DNA of 64,000 nt, taken from the NCBI GenBank assembly GCA_900446925.1, contig UAVY01000004.1:186001-250000 (forward strand). Direction: 5' to 3'. This document shows, one piece after another, positions 9,143-24,530 of this stretch. The translations under genes were made by a program, and so were the position numbers. Source of the DNA: Citrobacter koseri (GTDB lineage: Bacteria; Pseudomonadota; Gammaproteobacteria; Enterobacterales; Enterobacteriaceae). The notes beneath the pieces are model-generated. The model made no database searches and was not told where the DNA came from. It saw only the letters and a program-made list of their open reading frames with translations. The stretch's first letter is position 1; each line of letters begins with the position of its first letter.

Positions 9143-10331
9143 TTACAGCACCAGCGCTGCGATAGACGCAGACAGTACGCTCACCAGCGTTGAGCCGTAC
9201 ACCAGTTTCAGACCAAAACGTGAAACCACGTTGCCTTGCTCTTCGTTCAGACCTTTAATCGCGCCGGCGATAATCCCGATGGAAGAGAAGTTAGCGAAGG
9301 AGACCAGGAATACAGAGATGATGCCTTCCGCGCGCGGAGAGAGCGTAGAGGCGATTTTCTGTAGATCCATCATGGCGACGAATTCATTAGATACCAGTTT
9401 GGTCGCCATGATACTGCCTACCTGAAGCGCTTCATTCGCCGGAACCCCCCATGACCCAGGCCACCGGGTAGAAGATGTAACCCAGAATGCCCTGGAAGGA
9501 GATGCCCAGAACGGCCGCGAACAGGGCGTTCAGCGCCGCGATCAGGGCGATAAAGCCAATCAGCATCGCCGCAACGATAATCGCGACCTTAAAGCCTGCC
9601 AGAATGTATTCGCCCAGCATTTCGAAGAAGCTCTGACCTTCGTGCAGGTTAGACATCTGAATATTTTCTTCGCTGGCTTCGACGCGATACGGGTTGATCA
9701 CTGACAGAACGATAAAGGTGCTGAACATGTTCAGAACCAGCGCCGCAACGACATATTTCGGCTCCAGCATGGTCATGTACGCGCCTACGATAGACATGGA
9801 TACGGTAGACATTGCCGTTGCCGCCATCGTGTACATACGATTGCGGGACATTTTGCCGAGGATGTCTTTATACGCGATAAAGTTCTCAGACTGGCCCAGA
9901 ATCAGGGAACTGACGGCGTTAAATGATTCCAGTTTACCCATCCCGTTGACTTTGGATAAGAGGAAACCAATCGCGCGAATCACAACCGGCAGAACGCGGA
10001 TGTGCTGAAGAATACCGATCAGCGCGGAAATAAAGACGATGGGGCAAAGGACTTTCAGGAAGAAGAAGGCCAGGCCCTGATCGTTCATGCTGCCGAAAAC
10101 GAAGTTGGTCCCTTCGTTGGCAAAACCGAGCAGTTTTTCAAACATCTCGGAGAAACCTTTCACGAAGCCCAGGCCAACGTTTGAGTTCAGGAAGAACCAG
10201 GCCAGTAAAACTTCGATAACAAGCAGCTGAATGACGTAACGAATGCGAATTTTTTTACGGTCATGGCTTACCAGCAGTGCGAGTACCGCAACAACAGCGA
10301 GGGCCAGGACAAAATGAAGGACGCGGTCCAT
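9143..10331 (-). CDS. nupC: Nucleoside:H+ symporter NupC
   Basis: Concentrative nucleoside transporter of the inner membrane, importing nucleosides other than guanosine. The protein is full-length and hydrophobic, with family blocks [35 protein letters not shown] and [14 protein letters not shown]. One extra G in a G run near 9444-9449 shifts the frame; correcting it joins [15 protein letters not shown]. The corrected length is 395 residues versus 400 in E. coli. The difference is an in-frame loss of five residues before [10 protein letters not shown] (AAVLGISFQ where E. coli has a TGWFGY-containing loop). It is divergent from mntH, and the 345-bp gap between them should hold the CRP/CytR control of nupC and the MntR/Fur control of mntH. 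Confidence 0.93.
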
Positions 10332-10608
10332 ATTTGCTCCAAATATGAGGCAGGTTTAATTTCCGTGCACATTCTATGCAACAACAATAAAGAAACGAGA
10401 TTCAAACACACACTATAATAAGGAGCTGTGATGAGATTCAAAATTAGTGATCTGGAATACGTTTCTGTTATGTTTAGTATGGAAGTGAAAAGTTATGTCA
10501 TTGTGCTAATCTCATACAATTAACAAACAACCTGGTTTTGTTTTTCGACCCTCCCTTGCTGGCCCATAGCCTGGCGCTATCAGAGATATCAACGTTACCC
10601 ATTAAAAT

Positions 10609-10627
10609 GCACTTGATAATCATTCTC
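10609..10627. promoter_or_regulatory. Fur-like site upstream of mntH
   Basis: The right 13 bases GATAATCATTCTC match the Fur box half GATAATCATTATC at 12 of 13 positions; the left six bases match poorly (about 14 of 19 overall). Iron repression of mntH is known in Salmonella and E. coli, which makes this a plausible operator. Confidence 0.55.
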
Positions 10628-10642
10628 AATAAACATAGCATA

Positions 10643-11930
<1,288 letters not shown>

Positions 11931-12001
11931 TTTGAAGACCGTATAGCCAGGGAAGTTAAGAGAAATGGTTGAATCGGTATTGCTGATAAAAACACAATTC
12001 G

Positions 12002-12032
12002 AAAATAGCCCCGTTTGAACGGGGCTATTTTT
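12002..12032. terminator. Bidirectional terminator between mntH and ypeC
   Basis: AAAATAGCCCCGTTTGAACG followed by GGGCTATTTTT is a symmetrical hairpin with A and T tracts on its two sides, serving both convergent genes. Its right end touches the ypeC stop codon. Confidence 0.85.
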
Positions 12033-12351
12033 AATGACGGTGTCCGTGACCCCGGCCAGGGCGGTGGTCGCGATCGCGCCAGCCTTCGCGGTAGCCGCGT
12101 TCATAGGCTTTGCGCTTATCCCAGCCGCGATGATAGCCATTATCGTGTCGCCACCAGCGATTTTTACGCCATTCATAATGGTGGTGCCAGTAATCCCGGT
12201 CGCGCCAGTATCTGCCGTCCCAGTAGTTACCGTAATTATCGCGATCGCCAATTTGTAATTTTATCGATGGCAACAGGGTGATTTCGCCAGCGTTCGCGGC
12301 AAGCGGTGTAAAAGCCAATAAGGCTGCCGCCAGAATCAGTGACCTGAACAT
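12031..12351 (-). CDS. ypeC: YpeC, small secreted protein (DUF2502)
   Basis: Intact 106-residue protein. A Sec signal peptide ([17 protein letters not shown], cleavage after ANA near residue 21) is followed by a mature region very rich in Tyr, Trp, Arg, Asp and His ([20 protein letters not shown], then RGHGHRH). It is probably periplasmic; no function is established. It corresponds to E. coli YpeC, which also adjoins mntH. Confidence 0.9.
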   Translation of the reverse strand: MFRSLILAAALLAFTPLAANAGEITLLPSIKLQIGDRDNYGNYWDGRYWRDRDYWHHHYEWRKNRWWRHDNGYHRGWDKRKAYERGYREGWRDRDHRPGRGHGHRH

Positions 12352-12476
12352 TCTTTTTCTCCTTCACGATCGAGCCGTAATCGGCCTGTTAACGCAATAT
12401 TACGGGGCGGGTAAAGCCCCGTTTCATCGCCTTAACTCTTAAATCATGAGCGAGAGCACTTTTTGCTAAAAATTGA

Positions 12477-13477
12477 TTATTGGCTGCCGTTCAGGATTGC
12501 GTTGATTTCTGCGCATTCGGCGGGAGAAAAATGACGATTCGCCAGCATCCCCACGGCATCTTCAATTTGCGCGGTCTTGCTGGCGCCAATCAGCACTGAC
12601 GTCACTTTGTCGTCGCGCAGCACCCAGGCCAGCGCCATCTGGGACAGTTTTTGCCCCCGACGTCCGGCCAGCGCATTTAACTGGCGCACTTTTTCCAGTT
12701 TCTCCGGGGTAATCTGATCCGGGTTAAGGAAGCGGCTTCCGCTGGCGGCCCGGGAATCAGCCGGAATGCCGTTGAGATAACGATCGGTTAATTGCCCGCC
12801 CGCCAGCGGTGAAAAGGCGATACTGCCAACGCCTTTCTCCTGCAATAAGGCCAGCAAGCCGTCTTCGACCCAGCGCTCGAACATCGAGTATTTGGGCTGG
12901 TGAATCAGGCACGGCGTGCCCAGGTCGTCCAGGATCTCAATGGCCTGTCTGGCCAGATCCGCCGGATAGTTGGAAATCCCGACGTACAGCGCTTTTCCCT
13001 GACGAACAATATGATTCCAGCGCTTTCATCGTCTCTTTGAGCGGCGTTTCCGGGTCAGGGCGGTGGTGATAGAAGATATCGACATATTCCAGCCCCAGAC
13101 GTTTCAGGCTTTGATCGAGGCTGGCTATCAAATACTTGCGCGAACCCCAGTCACCGTAAGGACCATCCCACATGGTATAACCCGCTTTAGTAGAAATGAT
13201 CAGTTCATCGCGCCACGGTAAAAAGTCTTCCTGTAGGATACGGCCAAAATGGCGCTCTGCTGAGCCTGGCGGCGGGCCGTAATTATTCGCGAGATCAAAA
13301 TGGGTAATTCCCAGATCAAAAGCACGCTGTAGCAGCGCCCGGCTGTTCTTCTACCTGAGTGGTATCACCGAAATTGTGCCATAGCCCAAGTGAAATGGCG
13401 GGGAGCTTTAAACCGCTCTGACCGCAGCGGCGATACTCCATTGTCTGGTAGCGATTTTCATCGGCCCGATAAACCAT
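12477..13477 (-). CDS. Aldo/keto reductase, YghZ-like
   Basis: NADPH-dependent aldo/keto reductase of the YghZ (GpR)/voltage-gated-channel-beta-like group, cytoplasmic. Visible elements are LPAISLGLWHNFGDT, FDLANNYGPPPGSAE (catalytic Asp and Tyr), DELIISTKAGYTMWDGPYG (catalytic Lys), SLKRLGLEYVDIFYHHRPD and KVTSVLIGASKTAQIED (cofactor site). The start is the ATG at 13477 (MVYRADENRYQTMEYRRCG). Two or more shifts, near 13010 and 13345, break the frame; the corrected product is about 332 residues. In Salmonella a gene of this kind sits between ypeC and ipdC, as here. The substrate in vivo is unknown; methylglyoxal is the known substrate of E. coli YghZ. Confidence 0.85.
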
Positions 13478-13655
13478 GTTGTTGCCCTCTGAATGACGTG
13501 AGTTTTCAGTGTATACGTTTACACGGATTGTTATTCAATGAGATTACACCGTGAAAAACTGTAAATCCTGCTTTCCACCCCTTTTGCAGCGGCTTTTTCT
13601 GGACAGCTATCACAGTTCTTTAATACTCAACATGAGGTTACCGTCAGAAGGATAG

Positions 13656-16567
<2,912 letters not shown>

Positions 16568-16771
16568 GATCTATTCCTTAATACTGAGTCATATGCTTAG
16601 TTTGCACAGCCTGCCCGACGGCATCGCTGCAAATGGTGCTGAAACGATAAAGTAATTATGTGATGCAGATCGATATTTTTGGGGAGCTCGTCTCTCGACC
16701 GTTGTTGTTATGCCCCCATGAATTTACAGTGTGGCAAAGATTTATTCTGACTTTAGCGGAGCAGTAGAAGA

Positions 16772-17738
16772 ATGACAAAATATGCTTTAGTAGGTGATGT
16801 AGGCGGCACCAACGCGCGTCTTGCTCTGTGCGATATGACCAGCGGGGAGATTTCGCAGGCGAAAACCTATTCCGGGCTGGACTATCCGAGCCTCGAAGCC
16901 GTGGTGCGCGTGTATCTGGACGAGCATAGCGCCAGGGTGGAAGACGGCTGTATCGCTATCGCCTGCCCGATCACCGGTGACTGGGTGGCGATGACCAACC
17001 ACACCTGGGCATTTTCTATTGCGGAGATGAAAAAGAACCTTGGCTTTAGCCATCTGGAAATCATCAACGATTTTTACCGCCGTGTCGATGGCGATCCCGA
17101 TGCTGCGCAAAGAGCATCTGATCCAGTTCGGCGGCGCGGAACCGGTTGCCGGTAAACCGATTGCCGTTTACGGCGCCGGAACCGGATTAGGGGTGGCGCA
17201 CCTGGTTCATGTCGATAAACGCTGGATCAGCCTGCCGGGCGAAGGCGGTCACGTTGACTTCGCGCCGAACAGCGAAGAGGAAGGCATTATTCTCGAAGAA
17301 CTGCGTGCGGAAATTGGTCATGTCTCCGCCGAGCGCGTGTTGTCGGGGCCTGGGCTGGTGAATCTGTATCGCGCTATCGTCAAATCTGATGGCCGTCTGC
17401 CGGAAAATCTGCAACCGAAAGATATTACCGAACGCGCGCTGGCGGATACCTGCATTGACTCTCGTCGTGCGCTGTCGCTGTTTTGCGTCATTATGGGCCG
17501 TTTTGGCGGTAATCTGGCATTGACGCTGGGCACGTTTGGCGGCGTCTACATTGCGGGCGGCATCGTGCCGCGCTTCCTGGAGTTCTTTAAAGCCTCCGGC
17601 TTTCGTGGCGGGTTTGAAGACAAAGGCCGTTTCAAAGCCTACGTTCAGGATATTCCGGTTTACCTGATTGTGCATGATAATCCCGGCCTGCTCGGTTCCG
17701 GCGCGCATCTGCGCCAGACGTTAGGGCAAATTCTGTAA
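16772..17738 (+). CDS. glk: Glucokinase
   Basis: Phosphorylates free cytoplasmic glucose with ATP. N-terminal phosphate-1 motif [14 protein letters not shown], catalytic region EIINDFTAV and ATP site [12 protein letters not shown] are clear, as is the [10 protein letters not shown] block. One extra T near 17073-17076 splits the frame after NDF. Corrected length is 321 residues, the E. coli size. Start ATG 16772 follows GGAGCAG. A REP-like sequence and a terminator follow. Confidence 0.95.
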
Positions 17739-17744
17739 TTGAAG

Positions 17745-17812
17745 ATCGGCAGGCCTGATACGCGTTAGCGCCATCAGGCAGGGCATGACAGTCGTTGCCT
17801 GCATTATCCGGC
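17745..17812. repeat. REP-like element after glk
   Basis: AGGCCTGATACGCGTTAGCG with CCATCAGGCAG, then TTGCCTGCATTATCCGGCC, resembles a degenerate REP pair in the glk 3' region. Confidence 0.6.
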
Positions 17813-17815
17813 CTT

Positions 17816-17843
17816 AAACCGCGTCATTGACGCGGTTTTTTTG
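17816..17843 (+). terminator. glk terminator
   Basis: AACCGCGTCATTGACGCGGTT followed by T residues: a strong stem with a short loop. Confidence 0.85.
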
Positions 17844-17985
17844 TGCCCGTCGCCGACCTTTCCGACGCCCGTCACATTTCTGTTTAACGGAATTATTTGT
17901 CCAGTAAAAGCATTATTTGTCTGATAACAATGCGCAGGCTCTCACCGCCATAATTTCTCTCGTTAACTATCTGGAGGAGTCTGTT

Positions 17986-18312
17986 ATGGCGAAAAAACTC
18001 ATTGCTGTTTGCGCATGCCCGATGGGGCTGGCCCACACATTTATGGCGGCTCAGGCGCTGGAAGAGGCGGCGGTTGAAGCGGGATACGAGGTGAAAATTG
18101 AAACCCAGGGGGCGGACGGCATCCAGAATCGCCTGACGGCGCAGGATATCGCTGAGGCGACGCTAATCATCCATTCCGTTGCCGTTACCCCCGAAGACAA
18201 TGAACGGTTTGAGTCGCGCGATGTGTATGAAATTACGCTCCAGGACGCGATAAAAAACGCCGCCGGTATCATTAAAGAAATCGAAGAGATGATTGCGGCA
18301 GAGCAACAATAA
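17986..18312 (+). CDS. fryB: Fructose-like PTS enzyme IIB FryB
   Basis: A 108-residue cytoplasmic PTS IIB protein of the fructose family. The phosphorylated cysteine lies in LIAVCACPMGLAHTFMAAQA near residue 10. It is almost identical to E. coli FryB and intact. The start at 17986 is preceded by TGGAGGAG at good spacing; a longer in-frame extension from 17917 has no family support. It is the first gene of a plus-strand cluster fryB-fryC-ypdF-ypdE-fryA. It would pass phosphate from FryA to the sugar carried by FryC; the sugar is unknown. Confidence 0.95.
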   Translation: MAKKLIAVCACPMGLAHTFMAAQALEEAAVEAGYEVKIETQGADGIQNRLTAQDIAEATLIIHSVAVTPEDNERFESRDVYEITLQDAIKNAAGIIKEIEEMIAAEQQ

Positions 18313-18332
18313 TTTTCGACAGGGATACACAT

Positions 18333-19583
18333 ATGGCCATTAAAAAACGCAGTGCAACCGTTGTGCCTGGCGCATCCGGTGCGGCAGCGGCAATAAAAAC
18401 CCCTCCGGCCTCCCGTAACAGCTTCTGGGGCGAACTTCCGCAGCACGTCATGTCGGGTATTTCGCGCATGGTGCCCACGTTAATCATGGGTGGGGGTGAT
18501 TCTCGCTTTCAGCCAGCTGATTGCCTATAGCTGGCTGAAAAATTCCCGCAGATACCGGCATTATGGATGCGCTGAATAGCGGAAAATTCGACGGTTTTAA
18601 CCTCTCATTACTGAAATTCGCCTGGCTATCGCAATCCTTTGGCGGCGTGTTGTTTGGCTTTGCGATTCCAATGTTCGCGGCGTTTGTCGCTAACTCTATC
18701 GGCGGTAAGCTGGCCTTTCCCGCAGGATTCATCGGCGGCTTAATGTCCACCCAGCCAACCCAGATACTGAATTTTGACCCGGCCAGCCTGCAATGGGTAA
18801 CGACCGCGCCCGTACCGTCAACGTTCATCGGGGCGCTGATTATCTCGATTGTCGCGGGCTATCTGGTGAAGTGGATGAATCAAAAAATCCAGTTGCCTGA
18901 TTTCTTACTGGCCTTCAAAACCACCTTTTTGCTGCCCATTTTGTCCGCCATTTTTGTGATGCTGGCGATGTACTACGTGATCACGCCGTTTGGCGGATGG
19001 ATCAACGGCGGTATCCGCACGCTACTGACGGCGGCGGGTGAAAAAGGAACGCTGATGTATGCGATGGGGATCTCGGCGGCAACGGCAATCGACCTCGGCG
19101 GCCCGATTAACAAGGCCGCAGGATTTGTCGCTTTTAGTTTCACTACCGATCACGTTTTTACCCGTCACCGCGCGTTCTATCGCGATTGTGATCCCGCCGA
19201 TTGGTCTGGGGCTGGCAACGATTCTCGATCGTCGTTTAACCGGTAAACGCCTGTTTAACGCGCAACTGTATCCGCAAGGCAAAACCGCGATGTTCCTGGC
19301 GTTTATGGGGATCAGCGAGGGAGCGATTCCTTTCGCGCTGGAAAGCCCGATCACGGCAATCCCTTCGTATATGGTGGGCGCGATTGTCGGCTCGACAACC
19401 GCCGTCTGGCTGGGCGCCGTGCAGTGGTTCCCTGAGTCTGCGATTTGGGCATGGCCGCTGGTGAGCAATCTTGGCGTCTATATGGCGGGGATCGTGTTAG
19501 GGGCGGTGATCACGGCGCTGATGGTCGTTTTCCTGCGTCACATGATGTATCGCAGAGGCAAACTGCTGATTGAAAGCCTCTGA
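18333..19583 (+). CDS. fryC: Fructose-like PTS enzyme IIC FryC
   Basis: Integral membrane permease of the fructose PTS family. Family blocks include [47 protein letters not shown] and [15 protein letters not shown]. Three +1 shifts occur in runs near 18490, 18545 and 19157. Correction gives 1,248 nt and 415 residues, the E. coli length. It lies 20 bp after fryB. Confidence 0.92.
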
Positions 19584-19599
19584 AAAAAGGAATGACATC

Positions 19600-20685
19600 A
19601 TGATGTTACGTTCATCGCTTCGCCAGTGGCTGGTGGAACAACGCCTGGATGCGGTATTGATTTCATCCCCGGCAGAACAAGCAACCGCATTTGGGGATTT
19701 CCAGCAGCGCCGGGTTTGTTTTATCACGCATAAAAGCGCGCATCTGCTGGTGGATGGCCGCTATTACGCTGACGTTGAAGCGCGTGCGCATGGCGATCAA
19801 CTGCATCTGTTGGCCGGGTCGCAGACGCTGACTTCCATTGTGAACCAGATAATCGACGACGAGCAATTGCAGGTCATTGGTTTTGAAGGCGCGCAGGTGA
19901 GTTGGGATTGCGCGCAACGCTGGCAGGAAAGGCTGCGGGCGAAGCTGGTGAGCGCGTCGCCGGACGCGCTGCGACAGATCAAAACGGCACAGGAAATAGC
20001 GTTGATACGCGAGGCCTGCCGGATTGCCGATTGCAGCGCAGAGCATATCCGCCGTTTTATTCGCCCCGGCCTTCGCGAACGAGAAATTGCCGCGGAGCTG
20101 GAGTGGTTTATGCGCCAGCAGGGGGCGGAAAAAGCCTCTTTTGACACCATCGTCGCCAGCGGCTGGCGTGGGGCGTTACCCCACGGTAAAGCCAGCGAAA
20201 AAATCGTCGCGGCGGGTGAATTTATTACCCTGGATTTTGGGGCGCAATATCAGGGGTATTGTTCGGATATGACGCGAACATTCCTCGTGAGCGGGCAGGA
20301 TGTGCCCATCGCATCTCATTCGCTGTTCGCCGTTTACCAGACGGTTCTTGAGGCGCAGCAGGCGGCGATTGCCGCCATTCGTCCGGGCGTGTGCTGCCAG
20401 GCGGTGGATGCTACGGCTCGTCGGGTGATTGAGGCGGCGGGCTATGGCGATTATTTTGACCACAACACCGGGCACGCTATCGGCATTGAGGTGCATGAAG
20501 CGCCGCGCTTTTCACCAACGGATACCACCCGACTTGCCGCAGGCATGTTGCTGACCGTAGAGCCGGGCATTTACCTGCCGGGGCAGGGCGGCGTGCGTAT
20601 TGAAGATGTCGTACTGGTCACGGAAGACGGCGCGGAAGTGCTCTACACGATGCCGAAAACAGTATTGCTCACGGGAGAAGCATAA
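19600..20685 (+). CDS. ypdF: Aminopeptidase YpdF (M24 family)
   Basis: Cytoplasmic metallo-aminopeptidase; the E. coli enzyme removes N-terminal Met and also acts as an Xaa-Pro peptidase. The M24 pita-bread fold ligands are all present: Asp in [10 protein letters not shown], Asp in CSDMTRTF, His in [12 protein letters not shown], Glu in TVEPGIYLP and Glu in [11 protein letters not shown] start at 19600 (AGGA eight bases upstream); the next codon is also ATG. The reading frame is intact at 361 residues. It lies 16 bp after fryC and its stop overlaps the ypdE start by one base, which implies translational coupling. Confidence 0.93.
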   Translation: MMLRSSLRQWLVEQRLDAVLISSPAEQATAFGDFQQRRVCFITHKSAHLLVDGRYYADVEARAHGDQLHLLAGSQTLTSIVNQIIDDEQLQVIGFEGAQVSWDCAQRWQERLRAKLVSASPDALRQIKTAQEIALIREACRIADCSAEHIRRFIRPGLREREIAAELEWFMRQQGAEKASFDTIVASGWRGALPHGKASEKIVAAGEFITLDFGAQYQGYCSDMTRTFLVSGQDVPIASHSLFAVYQTVLEAQQAAIAAIRPGVCCQAVDATARRVIEAAGYGDYFDHNTGHAIGIEVHEAPRFSPTDTTRLAAGMLLTVEPGIYLPGQGGVRIEDVVLVTEDGAEVLYTMPKTVLLTGEA

Positions 20686-21724
20686 TGGATTTATCGCTGT
20701 TAAAAGCCCTGAGCGAGGCGGATGCCATTGCCTCCTCAGAGCAGGAAGTGCGCCAGATCTTACTGGAGGAAGCGGATCGTCTGCACAAAGAGGTGCGCTT
20801 TGACGGGCTGGGATCGGTGCTGATCCGTCTTAATGAGTCCGATGGGCCGAAAGTGATGATCTGCGCGCACATGGATGAGGTGGGGTTTATTGTGCGCAGT
20901 ATCTCGTCGGAAGGGGCGATCGATGTGTTGCCGGTCGGCAACGTGCGTATGGCGGCCCGCCAGCTCCAGCCCGTGCGTATTACCACGCGGGAAGACAGTA
21001 AAATTCCCGGTTTGCTGGATGGCGAGCGTAATGGAAATGAGGTTGGCGCCTTGCGGGTCGATATTGGCGCACGCTCATATGATGAGGTGATCCAGGCGGG
21101 CGTTCGACCTGGCGATCGCGTCACTTTTGACTCTGCGTTTCAGGTGCTGCCACACCAGCGGGTAATGGGGAAAGCGTTTGATGACCGACTGGGGTGCTAC
21201 TTGTTGATCATGCTGCTGCGTGAATGGCATGACGCAGCGCTGCCCGCCGAGGTCTGGCTGGTAGCCAGCTCCAGCGAAGAGGTCGGGTTACGCGGCGGGC
21301 AAACGGCCGCTCGCGCGGTTGCTCCCGATATCGCTATCGTGCTGGACACCGCCTGCTGGGCGAAAAAACTTTGATTATGGCGCGGCGAATCATCGGCAGA
21401 TCGGTAAAGGGCCGATGCTGGTACTTGCCGATAAGTCGCTCATCGCGCCGCCCAAACTGACCGCCTGGGTTGAAAGCGTCGCCAGTGACTCCGGTCTGCC
21501 GCTGCAACTGGATATGTTCAGTAATGGAGGGACGGATGGCGGAGCGGTGCATTTGACCGGGAACGGGAACCCCGACGGTGGTTATTGGGCCCGCCACGCG
21601 TCACGGGCATTGCGCCGCGTCCATTGCGGATTGCCGCGACATTATCCACACGCAGCAACTTTTATCGGCACTTATTACCCGTCTTACGCGTGAGACTGTC
21701 GTTCATCTTACGGATTTCAGATGA
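20685..21724 (+). CDS. ypdE: Aminopeptidase YpdE (M42 family)
   Basis: M42-family metallopeptidase, which in E. coli trims N-terminal residues and is thought to act with YpdF. Metal and catalytic regions are seen: [43 protein letters not shown] and, after correction, [12 protein letters not shown]. Two shifts occur, an extra A in a run near 21362-21367 and an extra base near 21571. The corrected length is 345 residues, as in E. coli, ending TVVHLTDFR at 21724. Confidence 0.92.
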
Positions 21725-21750
21725 GCGTCTTGCGTTAATCAGGAGTTGTT

Positions 21751-24250
21751 ATGTTAACGATTCAATTTCTTTGCCCGTTGCCAAATGGCCTGCATGCGCG
21801 TCCGGCGTGGGAACTGAAAGAGCAGTGCAGCCAGTGGCAAAGCGAGGTGACGTTTATTAACCATCGCCAGAATGCGCGCGCGGATGCGAAAAGCTCGCTG
21901 GCGCTGATCGGCACCGGAACGCTGTTTAACGACAGTTGCAGTCTGAACATTAGCGGCAGTGATGAAGAGCAGGCCAGGCGTTCTCTGGAGACCTATCTCC
22001 AGCACCGGTTTATCGACAGTGACAGTGTTCAGCCGACCTCTGCGGAACTGGCGGCGCATCCGCTGCCGCGCTCGCTGGTTCGACTGAATCCCGATTTACT
22101 GTATGGCGCGGTATTGGCTAACGGCGTCGGCGCTGGCGCGCTCACGTTGTGGCAAAACGATAATCTGGAGGCGTATCGCGCAATTCCGGCCAGCGCGGAA
22201 GACAGCACCCGGCTCGAACATAGCCTGGCGACGCTGGCGGAGCAGCTTAATCAACAGCTTCGCGAACGTGACGGTGAAAGTAAAACGATCCTTAGTGCCC
22301 ATCTGTCGCTGATCCAGGATGACGAGTTTGCGGGAAACATTCGTCGCCTGATGGACGAGCAGCACAAGGGGTTGGGCGCGGCGATTATCGCCAATATGGA
22401 GCAGGTGTGCGACAAGCTGTCGTCCTCCGCAAGCGACTACTTACGCGAGCGGGTAAGCGATATTCGTGATATTAGCGAACAGTTGCTGCATATCACCTGG
22501 CCGGAACGACGCCCGCGTAATACGTTGATTCTTGAACAGCCGACCATTCTGGTGGCGGAAGATCTGACGCCAAGCCAGTTCCTGAGCCTCGATTTGCAGC
22601 ACCTGTCCGGCATGATTCTGGAGAAAACCGGCAGAACGTCGCACACGCTGATTCTGGCGCGCGCATCCGCGATTCCGGTGCTCAGCGGGCTGCCCCTGGA
22701 CGCGCTCAGTCGCTACGCCGGGCAACCTGCGGTGCTGGATGCCCAGTGCGGCGTGCTGGCGATTAACCCGAACGCCGCCGTCTGCGGCTATTACGCTATT
22801 GCGCAGCAACTGGCGGATAAGCGTCAACAGCAACAGGCGAGAGAAGCGTCTTTGCCTGCTTTCTCCCGGGATAATCAGCGTCTTGATATTGCCGCCAATA
22901 TTGGCACGGCGCTGGAAGCGCCGGGCGCGTTTGCCAATGGCGCGGAAGGCATCGGTCTGTTTCGCACCGAAATGTTGTTCATGGATCGCGACAGCGCCCC
23001 TGACGAACAGGAACAGTTTGAGGCCTACCAGCAGGTACTGCTGGCGGCGGGAGAGAAGCCGGTTATTTTTCGCACGATGGACATTGGCGGCGATAAAAAT
23101 ATTCGCTATCTCAATATCCCGCAGGAAGAGAACCCTTTCCTCGGCTATCGCGCCGTGCGTATTTATCCTGAGTTTGTCGGGCTGTTTTCGCACGCAGCTT
23201 CGCGCTATTTTGGCGTGCGGCAACCTTTGGTCATGCGCAACTGATGATCCCGATGGTGCACAGTCTCCGATCAGATCCTGTGGGTTAAAAGCGAGCCTGC
23301 AAAAAGCGATCGTGGAACTCAAAAGAGACGGGCTGCGCCATGCTGCAACGATCCTGCTGGGGATTATGGTGGAAGTTCCGTCGGTCTGTTACATCATCGA
23401 TCACTTCTGCGATGAAGTGGATTTCTTTAGCATCGGCTCGAACGATATGACCCAGTATCTGTATGCCGTCGATCGTAATAATCCGCGTGTCTCGCCGCTG
23501 TATAACCCGATTACGCCGTCATTTCTGCGCATGTTGCAGCAGATCGTCCGCACGGCGCATCAGCACGGGAAATGGGTGGGGATTTGCGGCGAGCTGGGCG
23601 GTGAAAGCCGGTATTTACCGCTGCTGCTGGGGCTGGAACTGGATGAATTAAGCATGAGCAGCCCGCGAATCCCTGGCGTGAAAAGCCAGCTGCGGCAGAT
23701 GGACAGCCAGGCGTGCCGGGCGCTTGCGGCGCAGGCCTGTGAGTGTCGTAGCGCAGAGGAGATTGAAACGCTGTTGAATCAGTTTGCGCCGCAAAAAGAC
23801 GTGCGTCCGCTGCTGGCGCTGGAAAATATCTTTGTGGGCGAGTCATTGAGCAACAAAGAGCAGGTGATCCAGTTTCTTTGCGGCAATCTCGGCGTAAACG
23901 GGCGTACTGAGCATCCGTTTGAGCTGGAAGAGGATGTCTGGCAACGCGAGGAGATTGTCACGACTGCCGTCGGTTTTGGCGTGGCGATCCCGCATACCAA
24001 ATCACAGTGGATACGTCATTCCAGCATCAGCATTGCGCGGCTGGCGCGCCCTGTTGACTGGCAGTCGGAGATGGGTGAGGTTGAGCTGGTGATTATGTTG
24101 ACGCTGGGCGCTGATGAAGGGATTAACCATGTGAAAGTCTTTTCGCAGCTGGCGCGTAAGCTGGTGAATAAAAACTTCCGTCAGTCGCTGTTCGCCGCTC
24201 AGGATGCCGAAAGTCTTCTGGCGCTGCTGGAGGCGGAACTGACGTTTTGA
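21751..24250 (+). CDS. fryA: Multiphosphoryl transfer protein FryA (HPr-EI-EIIA)
   Basis: A three-domain PTS phosphocarrier. The N-terminal HPr-like domain has its active His in PLPNGLHARPAWEL. The central enzyme I domain has its active His in EKTGRTSHTLILARA and the PEP-binding blocks GIGLFRTEMLF, DIGGDKNIRYL and FSIGSNDMTQYLYAVDR. The C-terminal EIIA domain has its active His in FGVAIPHTKSQ. It would take phosphate directly from PEP and pass it to FryB. Four +1 insertions cluster at about 23180-23300. Removing them gives exactly 831 residues, the E. coli length. It is the last gene of the fry/ypd cluster. Confidence 0.93.
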
Positions 24251-24267
24251 ATCTGAGTGTCTGAGTG

Positions 24268-24530
24268 AATGCCCGGTGGCGCTTCGCTTACCGGGCCTAC
24301 GTGTACGCCAATTATTCGTTTTACGTGTACACCGCATCCGGCGGTTATGCCCGGTTATCCGTTTTACGTGTAGGCCGGATAAGGCGTTTACGCCGCCATC
24401 CGGCGGTTATGCCCGGTTATCCGTTTTACATGTAGGCCGGATAAGGCGTTTACGCCGCCATTCGGCGGTTATGCCCGGTTATCCGTTTTACGCGTAGGCC
24501 GGATAAGGCATTTACGCCGCCATCCGGCGG
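24268..24530. repeat. Tandem REP/BIME array between fryA and ypdC
   Basis: A unit of about 66-67 bp is repeated: TATGCCCGGTTATCCGTTTT, then ACGTGTAGGCCGGATAAGGC, then GTTTACGCCGCCATCCGGCG. Three well-preserved copies (about 24345-24530) are preceded by one or two degenerate ones from 24268. The copies differ at single positions (ACGTG, ACATG, ACGCG). The array fills the convergent gap and ends exactly at the ypdC stop codon. Confidence 0.9.

Noticed and set aside
24268..24530. A CRISPR array
   Set aside because: The repeated unit is the REP palindrome with nearly identical intervening sequence, not unique spacers, and no cas gene is near.
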